NCBI GenBank assembly: GCA_001303245.1
Contig: LJNS01000034.1
Location: forward strand, 1 to 64,000
DNA length: 64,000 bases
From: Gammaproteobacteria bacterium SG8_30
GTDB taxonomy: Bacteria; Pseudomonadota; Gammaproteobacteria; Steroidobacterales; Steroidobacteraceae
Direction: 5' to 3'
Position 1 is the stretch's first letter. Every line of letters begins with the position of its first letter. The translations under genes were made by a program, and so were the position numbers. Positions 52,423 through 64,000 of the stretch are shown here, one piece after another. The notes below the pieces were generated by a model. It was not told where the DNA came from. It made no database searches and worked only from the letters and a program-made list of their open reading frames with translations.

Positions 52423-53484
52423 TCAGCCGCTTCCCTGTGTGCGAACCTTCTGGCCGTCCTCGAGCCTGTCGGCTCCGCGAACGACGATGCGCTCCCCTAC
52501 CTTCAGTGCGCCGTTGACGGCCACCCGGTTGCCGCTTCCTTCACCGAGCTTGACGGTCACGCGCTCCGCGACGCTCTCGGCATTCACCCGGTACACGAAA
52601 TTACCCTCGCGCCGCACGACCACCGCGTCGCGCGGCACCACCAGCGCCACCCGGCGCTCCTCGAGCGGCATCTCGACCTTGACCAGCTGGCCTGGCATCA
52701 CTCTCCCGGCCGCGCCCTTGGACAGATCGATGCGCAACTCGAAGGTCTGCGACACCGGGTCGCCCGACGGCACCAGCGTCCTGACCACGCCTTCTTCGCG
52801 CGTCGTCCCGTCCAGCGCGACCTGCAGGCGGTCGCCGGCCTCGAGCTTCGACTGGTAGGCGATGGGCGCGGCGGCGCGGACCTCGAGGTTCTCGAGGTCC
52901 ACGAAGCGACCCACGACCTCGCCGGGGACGACGTACTCACCGGCCTGCTTGTGACGCTCGGCGACCAGGCCGTTGAACCGCGCCTTCATGGTCGAGCGCA
53001 CGATCTCGTCGTCGACCTGGCGGATCCGGGTCTCCAGGATGGCCATGTCCCCGCGCGCGGTGTCGCGCCGCGACACCGCCTCGTCGAGCTGGAACTCGGA
53101 GACGTTCTGCGCCTCGCGCAGCTTGACGTAGCGCTCGGCCACCGACGCCTGGTGCGCCTCGTTGACTGCCTCGCGCTCGAGCAGCCGCTGCAGTTCCTCG
53201 CGCCGCAGCCGCAGCGGTCCCGTGTCGAGCCGCGCGATCGGCTGCCCGGCCCGCACGCGCGTACCGGGCTCCGCCACCCAGTCGAGCTCGCCCGCGACCG
53301 ACGCCGTCACGGCGACGTCGTTGCGGCTGAAGACCGTGCCGTTGAGCGGCAGCTGCGAGGTCATGTCCATGCTTTGGACGAGCGCCGTCTCGACGATGGC
53401 ACCCTCCTCCTCCTGGCCGGCCACCACGACCGGAACCAGCGCCAGCGTCAGCAACACCACCCGTGAACGGACTTCCCTGTGCAT
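52423..53484 (-). CDS. RND efflux periplasmic adaptor (membrane fusion protein)
   Basis: 353 aa; VTASVAGELDWVAEPGTRVRAGQPIARLD lipoyl-like; signal peptide. Confidence 0.9.
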   Translation of the reverse strand: MHREVRSRVVLLTLALVPVVVAGQEEEGAIVETALVQSMDMTSQLPLNGTVFSRNDVAVTASVAGELDWVAEPGTRVRAGQPIARLDTGPLRLRREELQRLLEREAVNEAHQASVAERYVKLREAQNVSEFQLDEAVSRRDTARGDMAILETRIRQVDDEIVRSTMKARFNGLVAERHKQAGEYVVPGEVVGRFVDLENLEVRAAAPIAYQSKLEAGDRLQVALDGTTREEGVVRTLVPSGDPVSQTFELRIDLSKGAAGRVMPGQLVKVEMPLEERRVALVVPRDAVVVRREGNFVYRVNAESVAERVTVKLGEGSGNRVAVNGALKVGERIVVRGADRLEDGQKVRTQGSG

Positions 53485-56400
53485 CACGCCTCCGAGATCC
53501 TCGCCCGCGCCAGCGCCGCGATATCCTCGCGCCGGCGCCTGAACGCCACTCCCATCCCGAGCAGGCTCGGCATCAAGAGCAGCGTCAGCGCCGCGCTGCA
53601 GGTCATGCCGCCCACGATCACCGCCGCCAGGCCGCGGTAGATCTAGCCCACGCCGGGCATCAGCATCAGCGGCAGCATGCCGAAGATGCTCGTCAGGGTG
53701 CTCATGAAGATCGGCCGCGCCCTCATCCGCACGGCGTCACGGATGGCCTGCCGCTGCTCCACGCCCTCGCGCTCGAGCTGCCGGGTCCGGTCGACCAGCA
53801 GGATCGCGTTGTTGACCACGAGGCCCAGCAGGATGATGAAGCCGATCATGGTCAGCATGTCGAGCGACTGGTAGCTGAACAGGTTGAAGATCTTGAGCGC
53901 GATGATCCCGCCGGCGATCGCGGGCGGCATCACCAGCAGGACGAGCAGGCTGTCCCAGGCCGAGCGGAAGATGGCCGCCATGATCGCGAACAGGATCAGC
54001 ACCGCGATGACGAAGTTGACGAGCATGCCGTTGACCGCCTGCTCGAGGCGGTCGGCGCTGCCGCGGTAGCGGATCGAGGCGCCCGGGGGAAGCAGCGCCT
54101 GGATCTCGGGTCCGAGCTCTGCCCGGAGCCGCTCGAGGGCCTCCTCGAGCGTCACGTGCTCGGGCGGCAGGAGGTTGATGGTCACCGTCCGCAGCCCGTC
54201 GACCCGCTGCAGCTGCACGGGACCCACCGTGTAGTCGATGTTTGCCAGTTCCCCGACCTTCTGCACGCCGGCCAGGGGCGTTGCGATGGGCATGCTCGCG
54301 AACTCCTCCGGCGTGCCCCAGCGCGGACCGTGGACGATCACGTCGTAGCGGCGGTTGCCGTCGAAGTACTCCCCCGCGAACAGGCCATCGGTCAGCGTTC
54401 GCACCGCATCCGCGAGCTGTGCCCGGTCGATGCCCGCCTGGCCGAGGCGCTTGTCGTCGGGGAGGATGCGCAGCTCCGGCTGGTTCATGGCCAGTGCCGG
54501 CTGCGCCCAGGAGGTTGCGTCGTCCCACATGCTGCGCAGCTTGTCCATGCCGGCCGAGGCGACCTCCATCAGCGTCTCGAGGTCCGCACCGCGGATGTCG
54601 ATGGCGATGCTGCGCCCGCCGCCGGCGTCGACCTGGATCATGGACGCCCGCTGGACGTAGGGCTCGACACCGGGCAGGTCCGCCAGGATCTCCTCGCGCA
54701 TCAGGTCCATCATGGGCTCGACGCCCTCGGGCTTTGCAGGGTAGAGGAACACGACGGCCCAACCGGGTCCGACGCCCACGTTGTAGCCGCGCACGCCCGG
54801 CTCCTTCTCGCCCTTGTAATGCGGCTCGAGTCGCTTCTCGATGACTGCGAAGATCTCCCTCTCGACCATGTCGAGGTTGGTGCCGGGCGGCAGCTCGAGA
54901 TAGCTCTCGATCGCATCCACGTCGGCTCGCGGCAGGAAGTCCACCTTGGGCATGAACAGCACGCTCGCGAGCACCGAGAAGCCGAGGATCGACACGATCC
55001 ACATGCGCCGGTCCTTGTAGGTGAGCGTGCGCTCCCCCAGCCAGTCCGAGAGCCGGTCCCAGAAACGGCTCAGGGGATCGTCCGGCGCGTCCGAGGAGAC
55101 GAAGTGCGCCGTGGCGGCGGGCAGGATCGTCAGCGAGACGACCAGCGAGGTGATGACGGCCACCGAGAGCGTGATGGCGAGATCCTGGAACAGCTGCCCT
55201 TCCACGCCCTCGATGAACAGGATCGGCATGAAGATCGCGACCGTCGTGAGCGTGGAGGACAGGAGCGCCATCGCCACCTCGGCGGCACCTTTCTCCGAGG
55301 CCTCCATGCGGCTCATCCCCTGCTGGCTGAGACGCATGACGTTTTCCTGGACGATGATGGAGGCATCCATGGCCAGGCCCACGGCGAAGGCGAGCCCCGC
55401 GAGCGATATCACGTTCAGGCTGTGCCCGGTGGCCGACAGCGCCAGGAACGCCCCCATGAGCGACAGCGGGATGCTCAGCGCGATCACGAGCGTCGCCCGC
55501 ATGATGCGCAGGAAGTAGAAGAGCACCATGCTCGACAACGCGAGGCCGAGCAGGAGGTTGCCCTGCACCAGCGCGATCGCCCGGCGGATGTGCAGCGAGG
55601 CGTCGAAGCTCAGCTCGAGCTTCAGGTTCTGGCGCGCCAGCGGCCCGGCGTTCAGCTCATCGAGCGCCACCTTGAGGTTGTCGAGCAGCTGCACCGTGTT
55701 GGCGCCGTTGCCCCGCTCGAGGCGGATGTAATACGAGGGCTGGCCGTTTCGACGCGAGAAGCTGTTGCGCTCCATCCAGCCGGTCCGGACTTCCGCCACG
55801 TCGCGCAGGTAGACCGGCTGGCCGTTGCGCCAGCCGACGACCAGCGCACCGAGCTCGTCGATGCCGTAGCTGCCGGCGAAGCGCACCGTGTACTGGCGCG
55901 CGCCGACCTCGGCGAACCCGCCCGACACGTCGGTCGCACGGCGCAGCGCGCGGGCGACCTCCTCGATAGCGATGCCCATGCCCGCCAGCCGGTAGGGATC
56001 GATGTTGACGGCGATCTCGCGCTGCCTCTGGGACTCGAGCCGGACGCGGGCGACCCCCGGGATGCGGGCAAGCCGCGGCTCCACGACGGTCTCGACCAGA
56101 TCTTCGTAGACGACCATGTCCATGGTCTTGTCGCCGTCGGGCCGGTATAGCTGTAGCGTGGCGGCGGCGTTGTTGCCCGTGGTCCCTGCCCCGGCCGCAA
56201 CGATTGGCTCTTCCGCGTCGCCGGGCAGTGGCGGTGCCTGGTTCAGGTTGGTGATGACGTCGATGAGCCCCTTCTGCATGTCCCAGCCGATCTCGAAGTT
56301 GAGCTCGATGTAGCCCTCGTCCCGGGAGATCGAGCTCACCATGCTGGTGACGCCCTCGATGTTGCGCAGCACCCGCTCCTGGGGCTGGATGATCTGTTCC

Positions 56401-56579
56401 TCGATCTCCTCGGGGGCCGCTGCCCGCCAGGCGGTGTAGATCCCTATCCTCGGCGGGGTGAGCTCCGGCAGCAGCTGGATCGGCAACCTGAACAGGGCCA
56501 GCGTCCCGAATCCCAGCAGCAGCAGCGAGACGACCAAGGTCGCCGCCGGGTTGCGGACCGCCATCCGGGTGATGTTCAA
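53484..56579 (-). pseudogene. RND (HAE1-type) efflux permease with in-frame TAG
   Basis: 978 aa to TAG at 53643-53645; reading on in frame gives IYRGLAAVIVGGMTCSAALTLLLMPSLLGMGVAFRRRREDIAALARARISEA* ending at 53484-53486 and overlapping the adaptor start. Confidence 0.9.
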
Positions 56580-56906
56580 GTGATCCCCTCCGTGGGCTGC
56601 CGTTCGTCGTCGGCTGCGCCCGGCGTCGATTTAGCGTGAAAGATTGCGCGAGTGCAACAGCGCGTCATCGTAGGCCGCGGGCACGATGGGCGAGAGTCGA
56701 CCGGGAGACCAACTGGGACCCGCGGCGATAGGCCCTTCCGGACCCGCGGAGACCGCGTGACGCCGTCCACTGGTTGGTCGGCGGCGTCACTCGTGCTGCA
56801 CTGCAAGACGAAACGTCGCCCAGGAGCGACAAAGCCGGCTCGCGACGTCGTGGCCCGAACCGACACACTCCGTTCAGAAGGCCTCGACACGAATCTAGGA
56901 GGACGC

Positions 56907-57560
56907 ATGTCACGTGCATGGCTCGGCGCCGGATTGGCGCTGCTCGCAAGCCCGGCGATCGCCGCGGACAACGGTTTCTACCTGGGCGCCGGTATCGGCC
57001 AGGCGAACGTGCAGTTCGAGCCGGGCGAAGGATTGCCCGCATTCGACGAGGACGACACCGGCTACAAGGTGATTGCCGGCTTCCGCCCGCTGGACTGGCT
57101 GGGTGCGGAAGTCAACTACGTCGACCTGGGGTCGCCCTCCGGCGAGGTGGCCGGAACGACCGTCGAGACCGACACGAAGGGTCTGTCGGCCTTCGGCATC
57201 GCGTTCCTCGAGCTGCCGCTCGTCGACCTATACGGCAAGCTCGGCGTCGTCCGGTGGGACGCCAGCGCGAGCGTCCCGTCCATCGACTTCTCCGGCGACG
57301 AGTCGGGCACGGATCTCGCCTGGGGAGCGGGAGTCCAGGTCCGGTTCCTGAGCTTCGGCGTGCGCCTGGAATACGAGCGCTTCGAGATCAGCGATCTGGA
57401 CGAGTCGAGCTTCCTGTCCCTGTCGCTGACCTACACCCACTCGGCGAGGGCCGAGGCCGCGCCGGTGCCGGCGGAGGCCGGAGGACGGGGCGCCGCCGAC
57501 GGCGTGCGCGAGAAACGGGGCGCCGGGGCCGGCTGCACGATCCCGTCCACCTCGACGTAG
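56907..57560 (+). CDS. Outer-membrane beta-barrel protein (OmpA/OmpX-like barrel)
   Basis: 217 aa; signal peptide MSRAWLGAGLALLASPAIAA, amphipathic strands NGFYLGAGIGQ... Confidence 0.8.
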   Translation: MSRAWLGAGLALLASPAIAADNGFYLGAGIGQANVQFEPGEGLPAFDEDDTGYKVIAGFRPLDWLGAEVNYVDLGSPSGEVAGTTVETDTKGLSAFGIAFLELPLVDLYGKLGVVRWDASASVPSIDFSGDESGTDLAWGAGVQVRFLSFGVRLEYERFEISDLDESSFLSLSLTYTHSARAEAAPVPAEAGGRGAADGVREKRGAGAGCTIPSTST

Positions 57561-58525
57561 GTGCCCCGCGCCACGTTGTGCGGGTGGCGGGTCGCCTCGC
57601 TGAGCGACAGCACCGGCGCGCAGCACGCATCCGATCCTTCGAACGCCTCGACCCACTCCGCGCGCGTGCGCGACCTGAAGACCTCCGCGAGGCGTCGCTC
57701 GATCTCGGGCCAGCGCCGGCGATCGTACTGCCAGGCCGGATCGAGGTCGTCGATGCCGAGCCGGTCGAGCAGCTCACGGAAGAAACGGCCCTCGAGCGCA
57801 CCGACCACGACGTGCCCGCCATCGGCCGTCTCGTAGGGCCTGAGGAACGGCGCCCCTCCATCCAGCACGTTGCTGCCGCGCTCGTCCTTCCACAGGCCGG
57901 CGGCCGCCAGCCCGTGGAACAGTGTCATCAACGAGGCGGCCCCGTCGACCATGGCGGCATCCACCACCTGGCCCTGGCCGGACCGTGAGGCCTCGAGGAT
58001 CCCGGCCAGCAGGCCGAGCGCCATGTATGCGCCGCCGCCGCCGAAGTCGCCGACCAGGTTCAGCGGATACACGGGCGGCCCGCCGCGCTCGCCGATGCTG
58101 CCGAGCACCCCGGCGAGCGCGATGTAGTTCGGGTCGTGCCCGGCACGCTCAGCGAGGGGTCCGTCCTGTCCCCAGCCGGTCATGCGCCCGTAGACCAGCC
58201 TGGGGTTGCGCGCCATGCACTGCTCCGGGCCCAGACCCAGCCGCTCCATGACGCCGGGTCTGAAGCCTTCGAACAACGCATCTGCGCCCGCGCAGAGATC
58301 GAGCACGAGTTCCACGCCCTCGGGACGCCGCAGGTCCAGCGGCACGACCGGGCGGCTGCGGTTCATGAGGTTGTAACGGGGCGGCATGGCCACGCCAAGG
58401 TCCGCGGGCTCGAGCCGGTCGATGCGCAGCACGCTCGCGCCCATGTCGGCGAGCAGCATGCCGCAGAACTGGCCCGGGCCGATCCCGGCGATTTCGACGA
58501 TGCGGATGCCGTTCAGCGGCCCCAC
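57431..58525 (-). CDS. CaiB/BaiF CoA-transferase (alpha-methylacyl-CoA racemase-like)
   Basis: 364 aa; MGPLNGIRIVEIAGIGPGQFCGMLLADMGASVLRIDR. Confidence 0.92.
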   Translation of the reverse strand: MGPLNGIRIVEIAGIGPGQFCGMLLADMGASVLRIDRLEPADLGVAMPPRYNLMNRSRPVVPLDLRRPEGVELVLDLCAGADALFEGFRPGVMERLGLGPEQCMARNPRLVYGRMTGWGQDGPLAERAGHDPNYIALAGVLGSIGERGGPPVYPLNLVGDFGGGGAYMALGLLAGILEASRSGQGQVVDAAMVDGAASLMTLFHGLAAAGLWKDERGSNVLDGGAPFLRPYETADGGHVVVGALEGRFFRELLDRLGIDDLDPAWQYDRRRWPEIERRLAEVFRSRTRAEWVEAFEGSDACCAPVLSLSEATRHPHNVARGTYVEVDGIVQPAPAPRFSRTPSAAPRPPASAGTGAASALAEWV

Positions 58526-58551
58526 GGCGCGCCTCCGTGTCGGGACTCTGG

Positions 58552-59528
58552 TCAGAGGTCGAAGTGGCAGGCCACCGCGTGCGCCCCGCGGCCGGAGCCC
58601 GCGACTTCCCTGAGCGGCGGCTTCTGCTCCCGGCAGACCGGCTGGACGTGCGGGCAGCGGGTCTGGAAAGGGCAGCCGGGCGGCGGGTGGATCGGCGAGG
58701 GCACCTCGCCCGTCAGCACCTGCCGGTGCCGCGCACGCCCCGGCACCGGCTGCGGGATCGCCGAGATCAGCGCCCGCGTGTAGGGATGCCGCGGGTGGCG
58801 GTGCACTTCCTCGCCGTCGCCGGTCTCCACGACGTGCCCGAGGTACATGATCGCGATGCGGTCCGAGACGTGCTTCACGACGGCGAGGTCGTGGGCGATG
58901 AACAGGTAGCTCAGGCCGAGGCTCTGCTGCAGGTCGAGCAGCAGGTTGAGTATCTGGCTCTGGATGGAGGCGTCGAGCGCGGAGACGGGCTCGTCGCAGA
59001 TGATGAGTTTCGGGTTGAGCGCGATGGCCCGGGCGATGCCGATGCGCTGGCGCTGCCCGCCGGAGAACTCGAACGGGAAGCGGTCGACGGCCGAGGGCTG
59101 CAGGCCCACGGTCTTCAGCAGGTCCTGCACGCGCTCACGCCGCGAGTCCTCGTCGCCGATGCCGTGGATCAGGAACGGCTCCTCGAGCATGTGGCCCACG
59201 GTCAGCCGTGAGTTCAGCGAGTCGGCGGGATCCTGGAAGATCATCTGGATCTCCCGGCGGTACGGCTTCAGCTGCCGCATCGACAGGCCGGCCAGGTCCG
59301 TGCCCTCGAACAGGATGCGCCCCGAGGTCGGCTTGACGAGCCGCACCACCGACTTGCCAAGCGTGGACTTGCCACAGCCCGACTCGCCCACGAGCCCCAG
59401 CGTCTCCCCCGGCCAGATGGACAGCGACACGCCGTCCACCGCGCGGCACTGTCCGCGGGCCGCCAGGAACACGCCGCCGCGAACGGGAAACCAGGTCCTG
59501 AGGTCCTCGATCTCGAGCAGCGGCCCGC

Positions 59529-59532
<4 letters not shown>
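58552..59532 (-). CDS. Oligopeptide ABC transporter ATP-binding protein (OppF-like)
   Basis: 326 aa from GTG; GESGCGKSTLGK, FSGGQRQRIGIARA, C-terminal oligo_HPY region. Confidence 0.93.
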
Positions 59533-60534
<1,002 letters not shown>

Positions 60535-60557
<23 letters not shown>

Positions 60558-62589
60558 ACACCTCGACCTTGGGCGGGTAGGTCTTGCCGGCCTTGCGTGC
60601 CTCCTGGACCTCCTTCTTCAGATCCTGGTCGATCCAGCCCAGGTAGTACTCGCCCACCGTCGAGCTCAGCTTGACGTTGAAGTCCTCCGGCCAGCTGATC
60701 CAGCGCCAGTAGCCGGTGCGGTAGAAAGGCATGACGAAGCCCGGCGAGAACGAGGCGTCGTCGTAGAGGGTCTTCTCCATCTCGAAGGCGAGCCGCTTCA
60801 TCTCGGCAACGTCCTCGGAGGCGCGATAGGCCTCGATCCGGGCGTCGAGCTCCGGAATGGCGATGCTCTGCAGGTTGTTGGTCTGCGTCTTGGGCTTGCG
60901 CGCCGGGTTCACGCTGCCGTCGGGCAGGAACGCCTGGTCCCAGGCATTGACCGAGTGATAGGTCTCCCAGTAGCGCGGATACATCTCGGGCGACACCGAG
61001 AACGCCGTGAGCGTGATGTCGTGCTGCTTTTCCTGGACCTTCTTCCAGGCCGCGGTCCCGTCCAGCACCTCGAGGCGGAACTCGAGCCCGGCCTTGGCCG
61101 CCTGCTCCCGCAGGATGGTGAGCACGTCGCGCAGGTTGTCGTAACCGGTCGTCAGGGTGAAGGACAGCCTCTGGCCGGCGTCGTTGACCAGGATGCCGTC
61201 GTCACCCCGCTTCGTGAACCCGGCCCTGGCGAAGGCGTCGAGCGCCTTGTCGACCGAGTACTCGCGCGGCTGCAGCGTCGGATCGGTGAACTCGCCGTAA
61301 CCGTCCGCCGTCGTGCGCATGCGCACGTAGTCGCCGCGGAAATATTCCTTGATCACGAGGTCCCAGTTGGTGGCGTACTGGATGCCCACGCGGATGTCGC
61401 GGTTGTCCAGCAGCGGCTTGGCCTCGTTCATCCACAGGCCGTAGGTGGGCCTCGGTATCTGGTTGTAGAAGACGGTCTTGGCGATGTAGCCGTCGCGCAC
61501 CAGCGGGTCGTCGTCGGGGAGTTTCTCGTACCAGTACTCCGGCAAGGTGAGGCCGAAGCGGTCGATCTCGCCCTTCTTGAAGGCCTCGAAAGCCTTCGAG
61601 GTGTCGCGGATCACGGTCAGGTGGATGCGGTCGTAGTTGAAGCGGTAGCGCCAGAACTTCTTGTCCCTGGCCCACCAGTCCTTGTTGCGGGTGAGCGCGA
61701 TGGAGACGCCTTTCTTGATGTCCTCGTCGCGGACGACGTAGGGACCGGAGGTGGGCTTGAAGCGCCACTGGTAACGCTCGGGAAAGTCGTCGCCGAGCTC
61801 CTTGAAGAAGTGCTCGGGCATGGGCTCGAGCTCGAGCAGCCGCGAGACGATGTCCGGCTTCATCTCGGGCATGCCGAGCGCGAAGGTGTGGTCGTCGTAG
61901 CGGGTGACGTGCGTGTAGTTGCGGGTGTAGAAGTTGTTGTACCAGGGAGCGCGCACATAGGGGCTCTGGTACAGGAAGAACATGAAGAAGACGTCGTCCA
62001 CGGTGATCGGCTCGCCGTCCGACCAGCGAGCGTCAGGGTCGATCCGGGCGAACACGCGCTTGCCCTCGCGGTCGACCGCCCAGGCCTCCGCGACGCCCGG
62101 GAAGTAGCGGAAGCCGTAGGGCCCGATCGAGGTGTCGTTCGGATGCCGGCGCCCGAACCGAACTGCATGACCGTGTCGTCGAGGATGTACGGCCGGAAGC
62201 TGCCGTTCGAGTCCGGGCCGATGGTGCGAAGCGTCCGCGGGAAGTCGTCGATCGAGCCGTAGAGCGTGCCGCCCTTGACCGCCTGTGGCGAGCCGATCTC
62301 CGGCAGGTCGCTGCCGTCCTCCCACGCCAGGTCCGCCGGGATCTCTTCCGGGGTGGCGTAGCGGAAGAACTTGGGGAACTCCCCTTCGGCGGACCGCCGG
62401 TCGAGCTCCTCCTGGGTGATCTCGCCGCGCTCGAAGGCCTCGCGGACCTTGGGCGGGATGGACACCTTGGTGCGGTAGTACTCCTGCACCTCGGCGGTGA
62501 TGTCGCGCGGCGGGAGCCCCGCGTCGTCGGCCTGCCCGCACGGCAAGCGCGGGAATCAGTACGAGCAGTGCCTGGGTCAGCCTGGTCAT
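60535..62589 (-). pseudogene. Peptide ABC transporter substrate-binding protein (SBP_bac_5, YejA-like) with two compensating frameshifts as read
   Basis: MTRLTQALLVLIPALA leader in frame 1; CGQADDAGLPPRDITAEVQEYYRTKVSIPPKVREAF...DDTVMQFG in frame 2; RHPNDTSIGPYGFRYFPGVAEAWAVDREGKRVFARIDPDARWSDGEPITVDDVFFMF... back in frame 1. Confidence 0.85.
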
Positions 62590-62603
62590 GGTTGGATCGA
62601 GCC

Positions 62604-63677
62604 TCACTGGTAGACGGTGAATTTCCTGGGATCGAAGGCCTCGCGGATCGACTCGCCGATGAAGGTGACGACGGTCAGGATGAACACGAGCGCGACGAAG
62701 GCCGAGCTCACGATCCACGGGGCGGTGGTCAGGTTGGCGGTGCCCTGCTTGAGCAGCTCGCCGATGCTCGGCGTGGGTGGCGGCAGCCCCCAGCCGAGGA
62801 AGTCGAGCGCCGTGATGTAGGTGATCGCCGCGATGACCGTGAAGGGAATGAAGGTCACGACGGTGGAGATGGTGTTCGGCAGGATGTGGCGGAAGATGAT
62901 CCGCGCGCTGCCCGCCCCGAGGACGCGGGCCGCGGCGGCGTAGTCGCGCGCCTTCTCGCGGTAGGTCTCGGTGCGCATGTAGTAGGTCATGAAGGTCCAG
63001 GAGAACAGCACCATGATCGTCAGCAGGATCATGATCCGCGCCGTGATGCTGTAGGTCCCGGGAATGACCGAGAACACGATGATCACCATGTACAGGAAGG
63101 GGATGTTCGACCAGATCTCGATCAGCCGCTGGAACAGGAGGTCGAACATGCCGCCGAAGTAGCCCATCATGCAGCCGAGGGTGATGCCGATCAGGTAGGT
63201 CAGCGCGGTGAAGGCGGCCGCGAACAGGATCGCGGTCCGGAAGCCGTAGAAGAGCCGCGCGAGAATGTCGCGGCCGGTCGTGTCCGTGCCGAGGTAGTGG
63301 CCGCGCTCGACGCTCGGCGGTATTGCCCGCAGGATGCCGTCGTAGGCGTTGTTCTCGTACGGCCCGAAGGGCACGACCGGCATGATCACCCGGTTGCCGG
63401 CGCCCCCGGCCTCGAAGCGCGACTTGAGCTGGCGGTAGTCGACCGGCGCGCGCGCGGCCTCGCCCTCGAGCCCGAACTCGCCGCCGAGCCTCACCGCCGA
63501 GTAGGTCGGGAAGGACCACTCGCCCTCGTAGCGGACCGCGAGGGCCCTGTCGTTGATCAGCAGCTCGGCGAACAACGACAGGACCGTCAGGCCGACGAGG
63601 AGCCAGAACGAGTAGTAGCCGCGCTTCAGGGCGCGGAAGCGGCGCAGCTTGCGCAGGGTGAGCGGGTTCAGCCTCAC
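62604..63677 (-). CDS. Peptide ABC transporter permease (YejE/OppC-like)
   Basis: 357 aa; LGTDTTGRDILARLFYGFRTAILFA. Confidence 0.92.
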   Translation of the reverse strand: MRLNPLTLRKLRRFRALKRGYYSFWLLVGLTVLSLFAELLINDRALAVRYEGEWSFPTYSAVRLGGEFGLEGEAARAPVDYRQLKSRFEAGGAGNRVIMPVVPFGPYENNAYDGILRAIPPSVERGHYLGTDTTGRDILARLFYGFRTAILFAAAFTALTYLIGITLGCMMGYFGGMFDLLFQRLIEIWSNIPFLYMVIIVFSVIPGTYSITARIMILLTIMVLFSWTFMTYYMRTETYREKARDYAAAARVLGAGSARIIFRHILPNTISTVVTFIPFTVIAAITYITALDFLGWGLPPPTPSIGELLKQGTANLTTAPWIVSSAFVALVFILTVVTFIGESIREAFDPRKFTVYQ

Positions 63678-64000
63678 GTGAACCTCACGCGCGGGTCGAC
63701 GAAGGCGACCAGGATGTCGGACAGGATGTTGCCGATGAGCAGCAGGAAGCTCGATAGCAGCACCACGCCCATCACGATCGGGTAGTCGCGGTCGAAGATG
63801 GCCGAGAGGCCGAGCAGCCCGAAGCCGTTGATGTCGAAGATGGTCTCGATCAGGAACGAGCCCGTCACCAGCAGCGTGACGTTCTGCCCGAAGGTGGTCG
63901 CGATCGGGATCAGCGAGTTGCGCAGCGCATGCCCGGTCACCGCCCGGCGGAAGGACACGCCCTTGGCGATGGCCGTGCGGACGTAGTCGGCGGCCAGGTT
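63674..64000 (-). CDS. Peptide ABC transporter permease (YejB/OppB-like), N-terminus beyond window
   Basis: Partial; DYVRTAIAKGVSFRRAVTGHALRNSLIPIATTFGQNVTLLVTGSFLIETIFDINGFGLLG. Confidence 0.9.
   Translation of the reverse strand, partial: NLAADYVRTAIAKGVSFRRAVTGHALRNSLIPIATTFGQNVTLLVTGSFLIETIFDINGFGLLGLSAIFDRDYPIVMGVVLLSSFLLLIGNILSDILVAFVDPRVRFT

Overview
64 kb of GC-rich proteobacterial chromosome that looks like part of a chemolithoautotroph or formatotroph genome. No rRNA, tRNA or CRISPR array was recognised. Main blocks: (i) a form I (IC-like) Calvin cycle operon cbbL-cbbS-cbbX-fbp-prk-fba on the minus strand, with a divergent cbbR and an evenly spaced TNA-N7-TNA-N7-TNA operator between them; (ii) a leuC-like/leuD-like/HMG-CoA-lyase-like/CoA-transferase operon, possibly for C5 dicarboxylates; (iii) a full 14-gene nuoA-N complex I operon in which nuoG is frameshifted at a GATC repeat; (iv) a TonB receptor with a 22-Gly tract, a small membrane protein, and a TiaS-like 'GIDDTD' gene broken by a 20-bp tandem duplication; (v) a Tat-dependent, cysteine-type formate dehydrogenase operon with TorD, DUF3305, DUF3306 and 4Fe-4S accessory genes, a good -24/-12 sigma54 promoter, a hairpin terminator, and an NtrC-family activator with a degenerate receiver (Asp to Glu at the phospho-site); (vi) a molybdenum-cofactor cluster (mobA, moeA, moaB, BNR protein, yqeC, moaD); (vii) an MFS transporter fused to a cNMP-binding domain beside a free cNMP-binding protein; (viii) an RND efflux pair whose permease has an in-frame amber codon 52 codons before its natural stop; (ix) a Yej/Opp-like peptide ABC transporter whose binding protein carries two compensating frameshifts. 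A 174-bp element with 20-bp perfect terminal inverted repeats lies at the left end. Several ORF lesions coincide with short repeats, so either slippage or assembly error must be considered.
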